Source: Schistocephalus solidus (lineage: Eukaryota; Platyhelminthes; Cestoda; Diphyllobothriidea; Diphyllobothriidae). Taken from it: 64,000 bases of DNA. The stretch is from the NCBI GenBank assembly GCA_017591395.1, contig WEDG01005365.1:1-64000 (forward strand), read 5' to 3'. The translations under genes and the position numbers were made by a program. Of the stretch, positions 51,701 through 55,532 are shown piece by piece (within the stretch, counting starts at the first letter, position 1; each line of letters begins with the position of its first letter). The notes beneath the pieces are model-generated. The model searched no databases. It was not told where the DNA came from and was given only the letters and a program-made list of their open reading frames with translations.

Positions 51701-54700
51701 GACTTTGACTGGCAAATTTAACAAACAACTCCTACCTTTCAGTAGGGATTATTGACTCTGCATTGTTAGAACGCTTACATGATACAGGATTATATTTTGG
51801 GAGTTCATTGTCTGTGTGACTAGAATATGTTCTAAGAAATGCTCAACAAAATCAAGTTTATAAAAGCTACGTCGCTTAGTAAAAGGATGGGCGTAAAGAC
51901 CATGGATGACATTCAAATTCGTTACGTCTGAGTGTTCGGGCGACCATTAAATAGGTGTGCCCGCGGTCATTTACAGGGTAAGATATTCGTGGATGCAAGG
52001 AGTCTAACGCTCAAGTAAATAAAAAATGGCTTACCATATTGATAGATAAGAAGCAGCAGAGTTCCCTTACAAATAGGTCTAAGAAATTGGTTCAAGCCTT
52101 TGAGCATTATATTTACTGGCAGCAAAAATTTTTAAAACATATATTTTTATAATGCGCTCACCTGAATGGGCACCTATGCATTTCGTTCGTCCAGTGCAAC
52201 CTCTTGTAATACTTTTTTTTCGTTCATGCTGCAACAAAAGGCATTACTCTACCGGATTTGCAAGCAATACCCTTAACTTAATCTGTTGCTTCTGCCATAA
52301 GTAAGTATTTACTTTATGGAGGTTGTGAGGACTACCGGGTTATGTCGAGAACTACAACCTACTTAAGGAGGCTTAGCAAACCCACATGCGCATTCGAGCC
52401 GTCCCAAGGTTCGAAGTCATTATCATGGATAAAAAAATCCCCGCGACATTTGCTACAGTAGTTTTGCAATTCACACGACGCCCCCGGAATCAAGGGAAAT
52501 ATTCATAGGTGATATTGGCAGGTTTGAATGATTCAACGATTGAGAAACAGGCCTTGGGCACATATTTCGGCCGAGAATTCTCGAGGTCCTAACAGATGCA
52601 GTGCTCCTCAAAAGCGACCCAAATAAACGAATGGAATCAGTGAAGATAAACCAAAGACGTTGAAATGAGTTCGCGTGGGAGGTAGTTGCTGACGGCAGCA
52701 AACAGTGCACGAATATCTGAATTTACTGTTGGAAGAGATCATTCCATCCGCATTAAAATTGAAACCACGAAATGTTTGTCACCGTCTAGACTTTGGCGAA
52801 AACCAGCACACGCGTCTAATATTTTTGAGACTATGTTTTGCGCTGTCTCCCCAAATCACATGCAATTAAAACGCCGTGACTGCTAATTTTTTGGAATAGA
52901 AGTATTATCTCGTGTTTTCAGAAAAGATTTACCTCAGACTTAATTGGGTTTAAGTAGATGGTCGTGGGGATTAGGCCATCTCACGTGTGGTAGACTGGAA
53001 CAAACTTTCCACACAGGAACCGGCGGTAAGTATGACAGACTTGGAATTGACCGGTTAACTAGTCAGAGGCATACAGAATGTTGGTGATGTTAACTGAGGG
53101 CAGAGCATTTTGAAAAAGAGGTGGCTCGCCAGAGCCAATTTGATATGCTGGTAAGTTTGTCAGAAAGTTTTATCGGTTTTCTTTTATCAAAGTGCTACAT
53201 ATACAAAATCAAAGAGAAGTTCAAAATACTTTTGGAACTAGTTGGTATCGAGATGATCGCCTTTCGTCCTTCGTTGCTTCTTTCTTCTGTCCAGTTTGAC
53301 AACTGTATAAATGGACAATGTGGATGCAAGAACAAAAAGCCGCAGTTCACAAGGCACTCTGGAGAGTCTGGCCCATACTTTGAAATTCAAGGAGGACGAC
53401 CTCACACCGAATCAACTCAAGGGTAGAACAACTAACACCGGGGACGTGGCTTTTAGATGCCAACTACACTAACCGTCGTATGGGCCTACCTCTGACTTAC
53501 AAAGGCTTACGTCATTATGTACCAAAGGAACAGGAGCAGACGGCCACGTTGAGTCGAAGAAAACCGACCAAATACTGTCAGAAAACAAAATCACCTGGTG
53601 GAAGAGCAGAGAAGCCACCAGACCAAAAGACCTTACACAACCTCAAAGTACTCCGATCAAGTTTATGACTAATAACGTACAGAGCTGTCAAACCCGCCAG
53701 CCAAACATAGACGGTGAAGATGGTGAATGAGTGCAAACATCGACCACCTCAGCCTTAACAATTCAGCAAGTCCCTTGAATTCTTGTTTGCTTTGGTGCAT
53801 CCAAAAATGTGATAGTAGCGAGCCCACCAAGGTCTCCACAGCGTCAGCAACATAAGGAATCTGTTTCAGTGGGCCATTTCTCCTCAATTTACTAAAAAAA
53901 CTTCCCAACCATCCCACCCTACGAATACGAATAACTGGTGTACAGCAAAATACAGCAAAATAATCCAGCGCTGCAGGAATTAGTACTCAAAAGCGGTCTA
54001 TATGGATATTCATGGTAAAGAACATAAATATTTGGCCATAAAAGCATCATAGGCTACTGAACATAATCCTGAGTACAAAGTTATATTCCTTTTTTAAATC
54101 AACCACCTCGCCTTCTGAGTCACAGGATTGCATATCGATTAAGAAAAGGTGCTGATCGGCGTTAAACGATTTTTGGTAAATTTTAACCCTACAAAAATAG
54201 TTTTATAAACATGCCAAGCTGGCGCAAATTTATTTTATAGCTTCTTACGGAGAGGACTGTCCAGTTTATTTATAAAATCCTCCATTCTGACCTTTTTAAG
54301 GAACAGTTATTTGCTGAGAAGTTGCAACAACATGAACGCACCCGAGTTTGCAGATCTCAGTGGTAATAGCGAGAAAATTTAATTAGTGATACTATTAACA
54401 GATTACAGGAACTTCGATTATAATATTTTGAGGGTGACTAACTGGATACACCTAATAAATATGCATTTTATATAGAGGTGGTATAAGGTGGACGCGAAAA
54501 TTGACATGGCTCTCTGAGCTTATTTATGTGGAGCCAGGTTCTTCTAGTGTTAGTGATGGAACCATAGCCACAGCTGCCGCCCTTGGAATTTAATCCTGAA
54601 AATTAATACATGCGTATTATAAATTACAGGAAATATGTGCCTTCCTAAATTTTGCTCGTTTTAACTAAGAAAGAATATGCGTAATCTTCAAACAGAGAAA

Positions 54701-55532
54701 AATGCTACTAAAGTCTAGAAACAGACAGGAGTATGAATTGAAGAACGAGTCAAACTACAAAACTAAAGGTACTTACAGTAAGAGTATATAAGTCTGGTTG
54801 CGGGTGCAAAACTATCCATGAACTTTTCCACGTCATTTTGAATACACTAAAATGTAAACTGGCTCCAAAAACACTGCATACCGGATGCGGCCTCGAGCTC
54901 CCCTCTCGGGGAAACGCAGTCTTCAGTTCATACATTACCAAATATGCTGGTAAGAGGTTGATTTCCCGGCAGAGCATAACTTGAAAAAACTAACAGCATC
55001 ATATACGAAAGAGTTGCTTACATCAATCGCAGGCCAAATAGCACGACTGACGGGAGAGCCGCAAACAGATGGTGGAAATTGACCAGATTTCAATAAGTTT
55101 GTTAAAGAGCTGACGATTACCCTGCAGCTGTCACCGAAAAGTTCGAAAACTTGCCTTGTAATCGATGTAGAACGCAAGCTTGATAATGAATTTGTATGCG
55201 CATTTGAAGAATTCCGGATTATCCACTCTCAGTTTTTCCGAAAGTAAACGATTTGCAATGTCACTAACCGAGTGGATAAAAATTAAACTAAGCATACAGT
55301 GGAGTGAAGTATTCCTTTTCTATACACCAGTCGATAGACAAAAGGATTTTGGTAATGACACTCTCCTTTCGTATTGATGATAGGCGATCAATAAAAATCT
55401 CAAGAACTTTGTTTTTCTTGTAAAATAAAAGCATTCAGTAAGGCTTACAAAACCGGCAAAGTCAATCCAAAACCGCTGTAATCGATAAATATCCGAGTTA
55501 ATAATAATGTCGGGATTATCTGTTGACAACAT
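8557..55532 (-). CDS. MED23: Mediator complex subunit 23 gene (whole span, 22 exons placed)
   Basis: MED23 is a large helical-repeat subunit of the nuclear Mediator complex, which links activators to RNA polymerase II. Translated segments on the minus strand follow animal MED23 in order from N to C terminus. Examples are a FW-containing N-terminal helix, an IDYK segment, [57 protein letters not shown] and the C-terminal [14 protein letters not shown] block. Placed exons, 5' to 3': 55532-55449, 55416-55298, 55263-55155, 53860-53681, 52716-52477, 50978-50769, 49213-49022, 45570-45243, 42191-41889, 40369-40126, 38297-38170, 35144-34760, 31914-31676, 31586-31257, 26161-26020, 23485-23372, 23284-23162, 23065-22738, 22640-22143, 11511-11036, 9170-9050, 8922-8557. 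They sum to 5259 nt (about 1750 codons), longer than the roughly 1370 of human MED23 because of low-complexity inserts. Phase fails at two joins, so exons are missing. The family comparison is from memory, without a search. Confidence 0.88.
9050..9170 (-). CDS. MED23: MED23 exon 21
   Basis: Excellent acceptor (TTTTATTCTATCTTAG), phase 2 in; donor CAG|GTTCGT, phase 0 out. [20 protein letters not shown] then [17 protein letters not shown] matches the PKFLTEVLLPIVKTEFQLLY and LVGPFLQRFQQERTR segments of MED23. Confidence 0.87.
9171..11035 (-). other. MED23 intron with no further gene
   Basis: Apart from the LINE remnant listed separately I see no coding signal. The short overlapping frames between 9.98 and 10.83 kb match nothing I know and lack MED23 similarity. 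Confidence 0.6.
9540..9782 (+). mobile_element. 3' end of a degraded LINE reverse transcriptase
   Basis: The plus-strand frame reads [17 protein letters not shown], then [20 protein letters not shown]. This is the C-terminal signature seen in many CR1/Jockey-type LINE ORF2 proteins (WN-LP-EVV...SV-FK). The conserved tryptophan before NALPEE is a TGA stop, so the copy is dead. Nothing recognisable remains upstream. Confidence 0.7.
11036..11511 (-). CDS. MED23: MED23 exon 20
   Basis: Acceptor CCCTTTTCTTCACAG; donor CAAG|GTGAGC, phase 2. The C-terminal [20 protein letters not shown] matches the SCSYTLALAHAVWHHSS motif. The upstream part contains [12 protein letters not shown], which can be aligned with MNAIGLIITALPEP. 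Confidence 0.87.
12640..13560 (+). repeat. Family C repeat: two full copies and one fragment, CA-flanked
   Basis: Near-full copies at about 12650-13020 and 13180-13545, with a truncated copy at 13043-13160, all plus strand. Each starts near GTTCGACCGTCG and runs through GATGTCCACCGTATGCTCC, GGACGGTGACTTGCGC and CACCTGAGCCCGG. The full ones continue through GCGTGCCACCACAC, ATGTTCGGCATTTG and CCGTGTTGGTCCAACGC. Each is bounded by (CA)n. No coding capacity, tRNA-like box or obvious terminal inverted repeat was seen. Confidence 0.85.
14338..14800. repeat. Inverted SINE A pair with associated repeat tails
   Basis: A minus-strand body at 14338-14420 (revcomp of TCTCCCTTGTCTTTGTCGG type) faces a plus-strand copy at 14515-14676. 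The plus copy has a degenerate tRNA-like head (box B GGGTTCGACGC) and the same body, ending CTTGTCTTTGTCGG. A second module follows both (AGAGCGGGACGAGTGAG at about 14425; CAGAACGGGATGAGTGAG at about 14739). That module recurs at 36.9 kb. Confidence 0.7.
15310..15770 (+). repeat. Family C repeat, diverged long variant
   Basis: Starts CGTTGTTACCGATGATGTACAC, then GGAACGGTGACTTGCG and GACTTGCGCTGCATC. It continues into a module (GTCAGTTGGCGGCTTTCCAA... GCATCGTGATAG) that recurs at 39.3 and 43.6 kb, showing that the family has a longer form. Confidence 0.65.
16870..17862 (-). mobile_element. Penelope-like element 2, 5'-truncated
   Basis: Minus strand. From about 17862 it encodes the end of the reverse transcriptase ([19 protein letters not shown], then KHFLRRCTF). 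After a frame change at about 17490-17457 comes the linker ([20 protein letters not shown]) and a GIY-YIG endonuclease ([20 protein letters not shown], then RIHEHKLA). It ends with [12 protein letters not shown], the usual C-terminal motif, at 17077. Frames are broken, so it is a pseudogene. The rest of the RT is missing: a fold-back repeat lies where it should begin. Confidence 0.87.
17862..18126. repeat. Imperfect inverted repeat (fold-back) beside Penelope-like element 2
   Basis: Arms of about 115 bp (17862-17975 and 18008-18126) are reverse complements with scattered changes; for example TATGTAAATTTTCGAT and TCGTCTTCAGAC on the left are mirrored on the right. The spacer is about 32 bp. 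It sits exactly at the truncation point of the element. Confidence 0.8.
18269..18302 (-). ncRNA. Hammerhead-like motif, one core mismatch
   Basis: On the minus strand CTGATGA (18302-18296) is followed by a perfect 6-bp stem II (GGAAAC/GTTTCC with a short loop) and then GGAACGTC (18276-18269), where the consensus is GAAACGUC. The core therefore differs at one position. The motif lies 5' of Penelope-like element 2 in that element's orientation, where hammerheads of such elements are known to occur. Confidence 0.55.
18582..18818 (+). mobile_element. Fragment of Penelope-like element, upstream partner
   Basis: The plus-strand frame reads [20 protein letters not shown], then [17 protein letters not shown], then [11 protein letters not shown]. 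This is the linker between RT and endonuclease of a Penelope-like element and parallels [13 protein letters not shown] and [14 protein letters not shown] of the copy at 21.2 kb. It ends in (TA)n, after which the long element starts on the same strand: a head-to-tail arrangement. Confidence 0.8.
18819..18860. repeat. (TA)n microsatellite
   Basis: About 20 TA units at the junction between the upstream Penelope fragment and the long Penelope-like element. Confidence 0.97.
18861..21653 (+). mobile_element. Penelope-like retroelement 1, nearly complete but broken
   Basis: Plus strand. 5' region 18861-19330 with a hammerhead-like motif at 19241-19280. The N-terminal part starts near 19365 ([11 protein letters not shown], then [14 protein letters not shown]). 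The main frame 19654-20919 (421 codons) covers the RT core: [62 protein letters not shown] and [12 protein letters not shown] region at about 20655-20740 is read in the wrong frame: the conserved [15 protein letters not shown] lies in another frame and stops follow. After 20919 frames shift again. The endonuclease frame 20986-21651 has [13 protein letters not shown] and the GIY-YIG block ([25 protein letters not shown]). The element moves by target-primed reverse transcription; this copy cannot make an intact protein. Confidence 0.92.
19241..19280 (+). ncRNA. Hammerhead-like motif in the Penelope 5' region
   Basis: CCGACGA (19244-19250; consensus CUGANGA, so one change at U4), stem II AGAAGC/GCTTTT (19252-19257 with 19264-19269, one G-T pair), then a perfect GAAACGTC (19270-19277). 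CCT before the core pairs with AGG after the expected cleavage site at 19277. It lies about 380 bases before the RT frame, where such motifs are known in these elements. The U4 change would be expected to impair cleavage. Confidence 0.5.
21654..21741. repeat. (TA)n microsatellite
   Basis: About 44 TA units with one interruption, directly after the Penelope endonuclease frame and before a SINE. It inflates open frames on both strands. Confidence 0.97.
21742..21910 (-). mobile_element. SINE A, tRNA-derived head and full body
   Basis: On the minus strand it begins with a tRNA-like head: CCCGTGGCTCAATGGTAGAG (box A-like) and GCGGGTTCGAATCCCAGG (box B). The body follows (TGGGTATGACTGGCTGATGA, CTCCCTTGTCTTTGTCGG). 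Length is about 170 bp. The two boxes are the internal promoter of RNA polymerase III, so it is a SINE rather than a tRNA gene; the acceptor stem does not close. Confidence 0.85.
22045..22125 (-). mobile_element. SINE A, 3' body fragment
   Basis: Body only (GACTGGCTGATGACGGC to CCCTTGTCTTTGTCGG on the minus strand), truncated before the tRNA-like head, immediately downstream of the MED23 exon 19 donor. Confidence 0.75.
22143..22640 (-). CDS. MED23: MED23 exon 19
   Basis: Acceptor ACTTCTTTTCAG, phase 1 in; the frame opens with [15 protein letters not shown], matching [35 protein letters not shown] matches FLKRKLVHAIIGSL. It includes a polyalanine run from a (GCA)n tract near 22294. The donor GCGA|GTAAGT leaves phase 1, while the next placed exon needs phase 0, so a small exon is missing. 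The adjacent intron is 10.6 kb and packed with retroelements. Confidence 0.88.
22738..23065 (-). CDS. MED23: MED23 exon 18
   Basis: Acceptor GGCTTTTTCCAG, phase 0 in; donor CATC|GTAAGT, phase 1 out. [21 protein letters not shown] matches the YLPIYFGNVCLRFLPVFDIVI signature of MED23, one of the clearest matches in the gene. Confidence 0.92.
23162..23284 (-). CDS. MED23: MED23 exon 17
   Basis: Forty-one codons, phase 0 at both ends, donor [29 protein letters not shown] then SEVVVWLQ matches AQVCYFIIQLLLLKPNDF and SPEHWLQ of MED23. The acceptor GGCTAG is poor, but an in-frame TAG prevents use of the better TCATATAG upstream. Confidence 0.72.
23372..23485 (-). CDS. MED23: MED23 exon 16
   Basis: Thirty-eight codons, phase 0 at both ends, acceptor ACCATTTACAG and strong donor GTT|GTAAGT. 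Sequence similarity to MED23 is weak ([16 protein letters not shown] against the VTLDRLILCLAMRS region). It rests mainly on order, splice sites and frame. A pyrimidine-rich TTTCGCAG inside it could be an alternative acceptor. Confidence 0.6.
23486..26019 (-). other. MED23 intron with one fold-back element
   Basis: Contains the inverted repeat at 24.0-24.9 kb. The plus-strand frame at 23492-23872 has no recognisable motif and overlaps the splice acceptor of exon 16, so I do not call it. The rest is unique, AT-rich and without signals I can name. Confidence 0.6.
24000..24870. repeat. Fold-back element (long imperfect inverted repeat)
   Basis: Left arm at about 24105-24235 and right arm at about 24665-24815 are diverged reverse complements: CTATTTAAGTAGTATGAT faces ATACTACTTAAGTAGCCC, and CCGCACTC...TTTGAATGAG faces CTCAAAAGCTGGCATCC. 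The same arm sequence occurs at 32.3, 35.3 and 46.6 kb. Confidence 0.65.
26020..26161 (-). CDS. MED23: MED23 exon 15
   Basis: Begins after CTTCCACTACAG in phase 2. [19 protein letters not shown] matches ALVAHVRTFADFLVYEF of MED23. The 3' end is tentative, at phase-0 donor GCA|GTCAGT; the open frame runs on to about 25960. Confidence 0.72.
26162..31256 (-). other. 5.1-kb MED23 intron, little recognisable content
   Basis: One family C fragment at 29.3 kb and a short telomere-like tract near 29.5 kb. At least one MED23 exon must lie here because flanking phases do not match, but I could not find it with confidence. A 154-codon plus frame at 29853-30317 matches nothing I know. Confidence 0.55.
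29272..29405 (+). repeat. Family C repeat, 5' fragment
   Basis: GATCGACCGTCGTAGTCCGAC, then ATGTCCACCGTAAGCTCC, GGACGGTGACTTG and GACTTGCGCTGCAGCTACCG, then truncated after CACTCTCTCCCTC. Confidence 0.85.
31257..31586 (-). CDS. MED23: MED23 exon 14
   Basis: Acceptor TTGCATTGGCAG, phase 1 in; donor CAAG|GTAAGT, phase 1 out. It ends in [15 protein letters not shown], matching NLKKNVEEEYRKW. The middle is Ala/Ser/Thr-rich. The next placed exon needs phase 2, so a following exon, expected to carry the LFLCLLWKMLLE helix, is missing from the model. Confidence 0.83.
31676..31914 (-). CDS. MED23: MED23 exon 13
   Basis: Acceptor CCCTCTTTAG, phase 2 in; donor TACG|GTGAGA, phase 1 out. It contains [22 protein letters not shown], aligning with PKTVLSAESEELNRALILTLA of MED23. 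Confidence 0.87.
32330..33240. repeat. Fold-back element, diverged
   Basis: Left arm at about 32380-32560 (CTACATAAGTAATATGC, TTTCTATTTCACAG, TCTCATAATTG) and right arm at about 32930-33170 (GAAAAAAATATTTCTTCAAG, CTCTTAAGTATCCGC, CATTCAAAAGACGGCATTC) resemble the facing arms of the 46.6-47.4 kb element. Confidence 0.5.
34760..35144 (-). CDS. MED23: MED23 exon 12 with H/Q-rich insert
   Basis: Starts after CCCTGTAG in phase 1 as [16 protein letters not shown], then an Ala/Asp and His/Gln-rich insert encoded by CAT/CAG repeats. It continues with [15 protein letters not shown] and [13 protein letters not shown], matching WGILHTLLEMFSYRM and the HYRVQLLSHLHTL helix. I place the 3' end at CAA|GTGCTT because only this gives phase 2 for the next exon; the donor is weak. 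Confidence 0.75.
35260..35690. repeat. Fold-back family element, incomplete
   Basis: Arm-like sequence at about 35325-35480 (ATGATATTTCAGTCAGGTCAGG, ACCGGCTTTTGAACGAGG, CGACTTAAGTACTATGCAT) followed by a (AATAC)n-like stretch at 35480-35500. A matching second arm is weak. Confidence 0.4.
35745..36100 (+). repeat. Family C repeat, long variant
   Basis: AGAATAGACTTGCGCTGCAT, then CATGGACCCAGTGTCAAAG and AACAAGACCGGAGATGG. Next come GGCTCTGATCCCAACTG, GTGCCATAAAGGCCACATTA and GGCGTACCACCACACCTGGC. Confidence 0.75.
36587..37020 (+). repeat. Family C start plus SINE A-associated module
   Basis: 36587-36690 is a family C 5' part (CAGTTCGACCGTCGTTTCC, TTGACTTGCGCGGGAATTAG). 36770-37015 is a SINE A-type fragment (ACCGACAAAGACGAGGGA) with a module that forms an imperfect inverted repeat: GCTCACCGATTGC...GGGCTCATTCTCGAG faces CAAGAATGAGCTCC...TATCAGTGAGCGC. 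Confidence 0.6.
38170..38297 (-). CDS. MED23: MED23 exon 11
   Basis: Acceptor CTTTTACTCTAG, phase 2 in; donor CAGT|GTAAGG, phase 1 out. It encodes [13 protein letters not shown] and [20 protein letters not shown], matching VALAPALVETYSRLLVYMEIE. Confidence 0.85.
38490..38650. repeat. Degenerate telomere-like CCCTAA tract
   Basis: Repeated ACCCTAA/AACCTAA-type units with drift (AACAATAACCCTAAATT, ACTTGACCCTAAACCTC). Similar tracts are at about 29490-29540 and 44945-45060. Flatworm telomeres are TTAGGG, so these look like old interstitial copies or a simple repeat of that composition. Confidence 0.5.
38905..39400 (+). repeat. Family C repeat, longest copy
   Basis: ACTATGTCCACCGTATACTCC, then GATGACTTGCGCGTGATTTAG, CACACCTGACCCCGG and CGGACCACCACACCAGGC. 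It continues through GTGCCATAAAGGCCACATTA and TCCAAGCCACGGCTTTTAGC to GTGAGGAAAATACGCTGAGC. It covers the full long variant of the family. Confidence 0.85.
39530..39620 (+). mobile_element. SINE B, 3' part only
   Basis: Repeats the box B to tail segment of the copy just downstream: AATTTGAATCCCACCGAG, then AAGGTCAAATGC and CTGCCAAAATCCTCTAC. Confidence 0.7.
39650..39918 (+). mobile_element. SINE B, tRNA-like core inside a ~260-bp repeat
   Basis: 5' module (TTGGGCAGTC, GGTGGATTCCATACGTT, AACTTGACCCAAGTGTGATT), then a tRNA-like core (CGTAGCACAGTTGGCTAGA as box A, GGGTTTGAATGTCACC as box B). The tail is CTGCCAAAATCCTCTAC. A second copy with the same order lies at 57.3-57.5 kb on the other strand, which defines the unit. 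Confidence 0.8.
40126..40369 (-). CDS. MED23: MED23 exon 10
   Basis: Acceptor after a CT-rich tract (CTACCCCAG), phase 1 in and phase 2 out at CCT|GTGAGT. It encodes [25 protein letters not shown] and [16 protein letters not shown], matching YSTNSE, GALVETIYGNGIMRIPL and ITPLPMNLLDSLTVHA of MED23. Confidence 0.88.
41566..41800 (+). pseudogene. Inverted copy of part of MED23 exon 8 and its intron
   Basis: The plus-strand sequence GACATTCTCCTCTGATGAG, GAGGACTCAGACGATTAATT, GGAGAGCTTGAGGAAGAGG matches the acidic end of MED23 exon 8, which is on the minus strand. GATGAA has become a TAA stop at the GACGAT|TAA position. Similarity continues past the exon-8 donor into its intron: CCTACTTATTTCATTTAGG and TATGTTTAGTTAACGTTAGC here against CCTACTTATTTAGTTAAGG and TATGTTTCGTTAACGTGAGC there. 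It is therefore a DNA-level inverted duplication, not a processed copy. Confidence 0.8.
41889..42191 (-). CDS. MED23: MED23 exon 9, arginine-rich insert
   Basis: Phase 1 at both ends, acceptor TGTGCCCTAG and donor CCT|GTAAGT. The C-terminal part, [12 protein letters not shown] and [10 protein letters not shown], matches HHEFLQQSLRN and YKIALLCNA of MED23. The N-terminal part includes a run of arginines made by a (CGG/CGA)n tract at about 42117-42144. Confidence 0.85.
42810..43530 (+). mobile_element. RTE-type LINE endonuclease fragment, internally deleted
   Basis: The plus frame opens near 42823 and reads [40 protein letters not shown], then [27 protein letters not shown] and [13 protein letters not shown]. 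After a stop at about 43348 it goes on with [17 protein letters not shown] and [11 protein letters not shown]. These are the motifs of an apurinic-type LINE endonuclease (AL-E, Y-P, GDFN, SDH-like). Between SEQGQ and the SAY motif about 50 residues are missing, so it is a dead copy. No reverse transcriptase follows. Confidence 0.85.
43575..43705 (+). repeat. Family C long-variant 3' module
   Basis: TTCTAAGCCACGGCTTTTAG, CACCGTGATAATTTCAAGC and GTGAGGAAAATGCACTGAGC match 39.3 kb closely. Confidence 0.8.
43935..44310 (+). repeat. Family C repeat, near-full copy
   Basis: CCATGGTGGTGCAGGGACGG, TTGCACGTGGCTTAGTTTAA and CCTGAGCCCGGTGTCATGAC, then GCGTGCCACCACACC, ATGTTCGGCATTTGTTAGCG and CGCAACCCGAATAACGC. 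It ends near a short (CA)n. Confidence 0.9.
44470..44530 (-). mobile_element. SINE A, 3' fragment
   Basis: GGGGAGACTGGAATGTC followed by GGCTTATTTAGC is a diverged reverse complement of the SINE A tail. Confidence 0.45.
45243..45570 (-). CDS. MED23: MED23 exon 8 with acidic insert
   Basis: Opens after CACGTCAG as [17 protein letters not shown], nearly identical to the ADFLPVMKLFDLLYPE block of animal MED23. The remaining 90 or so residues are a low-complexity acidic stretch (runs of D, G, S and E, ending in ten glutamates) with no counterpart in human MED23 as I recall it. The donor is GAAG|GTGAGC, phase 1. Confidence 0.9.
45571..49021 (-). other. 3.4-kb MED23 intron with a large fold-back element
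   Basis: Besides the inverted repeat at 46.6-47.4 kb I see no coding signal. About 35 residues of MED23 (the GRDHLMWVLLQFI region) would be expected between exons 7 and 8; no match was found here. Confidence 0.55.
46620..47370. repeat. Fold-back element with ~270-bp inverted arms
   Basis: Left arm at about 46620-46890 and right arm at about 47100-47370 are reverse complements with roughly four in five positions matching by eye. GAAAGGGTAACTTTCGG faces CCGAAAGTTACCCTTTC, and CACTTGAAG faces CTTCAAGT. ATTTTATAGAAA faces TTTCTATAAAAT, and AGTAGGATGCCGCTTTTGAA faces TTCAAAAGGCGATATCTTAC. The spacer is about 210 bp. No transposase frame. It is the best-preserved of the four related copies. Confidence 0.85.
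49022..49213 (-). CDS. MED23: MED23 exon 7
   Basis: Sixty-four codons, phase 0 at both ends, acceptor CCACAG and donor AAG|GTAGAT. It contains [15 protein letters not shown] and [17 protein letters not shown], matching the LVDLVVYAMERSETEE and FVLFQFASFPHMVLSL helices. About 35 residues expected between this exon and exon 8 were not found; a missing phase-0 exon in the 3.4-kb intron is possible. Confidence 0.85.
50460..50640 (+). repeat. Family C repeat, diverged fragment
   Basis: CAGTTGGACCGTCGTTACTG, TATGTCCATAATGCGTCC and GAGACGGTGACTTGCGC, then CACCTGAATCCGGTGTCAAG, with an internal (CA)n in place of the middle. Confidence 0.7.
50769..50978 (-). CDS. MED23: MED23 exon 6
   Basis: Seventy codons, phase 0 at both ends, between CAAACAG and ACT|GTACGT. 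It contains [13 protein letters not shown] and [18 protein letters not shown], aligning with WKLDPATLRFPLKG and LLRYVLEQPYSRDMVCNML of MED23. Confidence 0.85.
50979..52476 (-). other. MED23 intron, no recognisable feature
   Basis: About 1.5 kb of AT-rich sequence without coding, SINE or inverted-repeat signal that I can see. Introns at 49214-50768, 52717-53680 and 53861-55154 are similar apart from the family C fragment at 50.5 kb. Confidence 0.5.
52477..52716 (-). CDS. MED23: MED23 exon 5
   Basis: Begins after AAATTCAG in phase 0. The segment [13 protein letters not shown] followed by [13 protein letters not shown] matches the LVSDFVDTF and RPTARINSICGR region of animal MED23. The 3' end is less certain: phase-0 donors GTCGTG and GTGTGA lie at 52479 and 52476, and I used the latter. 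Confidence 0.65.
53681..53860 (-). CDS. MED23: MED23 exon 4
   Basis: Sixty codons, phase 0 at both ends. It starts after CTGAAACAG as [13 protein letters not shown] and contains [18 protein letters not shown], matching the VRDLLKVILEK and VVQQLLAAREVIAYIL helices of MED23. The donor is TCT|GTACGT. The upstream pyrimidine tract is poor. Confidence 0.75.
55155..55263 (-). CDS. MED23: MED23 exon 3, GC donor
   Basis: Encodes [19 protein letters not shown] and ends in AFYIDYK, matching the VCESLI to GGVDYK part of MED23. It follows a 34-nt intron (55264-55297) ending in TTAG. The 3' junction reads AAG|GCAAGT, the usual context of the minor GC-AG intron class; the next exon continues in phase 0. 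An alternative is that a spurious base shifts the frame here (see findings). Confidence 0.8.
55298..55416 (-). CDS. MED23: MED23 exon 2, between two micro-introns
   Basis: Encodes [14 protein letters not shown] and then [17 protein letters not shown], aligning with the QCIQWIVKFIHG to AVETGLLPP stretch of animal MED23. It enters in phase 0 after a 32-nt intron (55417-55448, GTAAGC to ACAAG) and leaves in phase 2 at a GTATGC donor. Removing both tiny introns gives one continuous MED23-like frame across exons 1-3. Confidence 0.8.
55449..55532 (-). CDS. MED23: MED23 exon 1 (candidate start exon)
   Basis: Starts at ATG 55532 (MLSTDNPD) and ends in phase 0 at a GTAAGC donor. It encodes [14 protein letters not shown], matching the FRQFWGG region near the N terminus of animal MED23. 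The frame is closed by TAG a few codons upstream of the ATG. Human MED23 has about 20 more residues before this point, so an upstream exon cannot be excluded. A pyrimidine-rich TTTTCAG at about 55576 could be a spliced-leader or cis acceptor in the 5' leader. Confidence 0.7.

Noticed and set aside
55022..55152. MED23 exon reading [14 protein letters not shown] to AIWPAID with a GTAAGC donor
   Set aside because: Needs a one-base frameshift from exon 3, while a GC-AG junction keeps phase and leads to an exon that aligns as well. Kept as the rival model in the findings.
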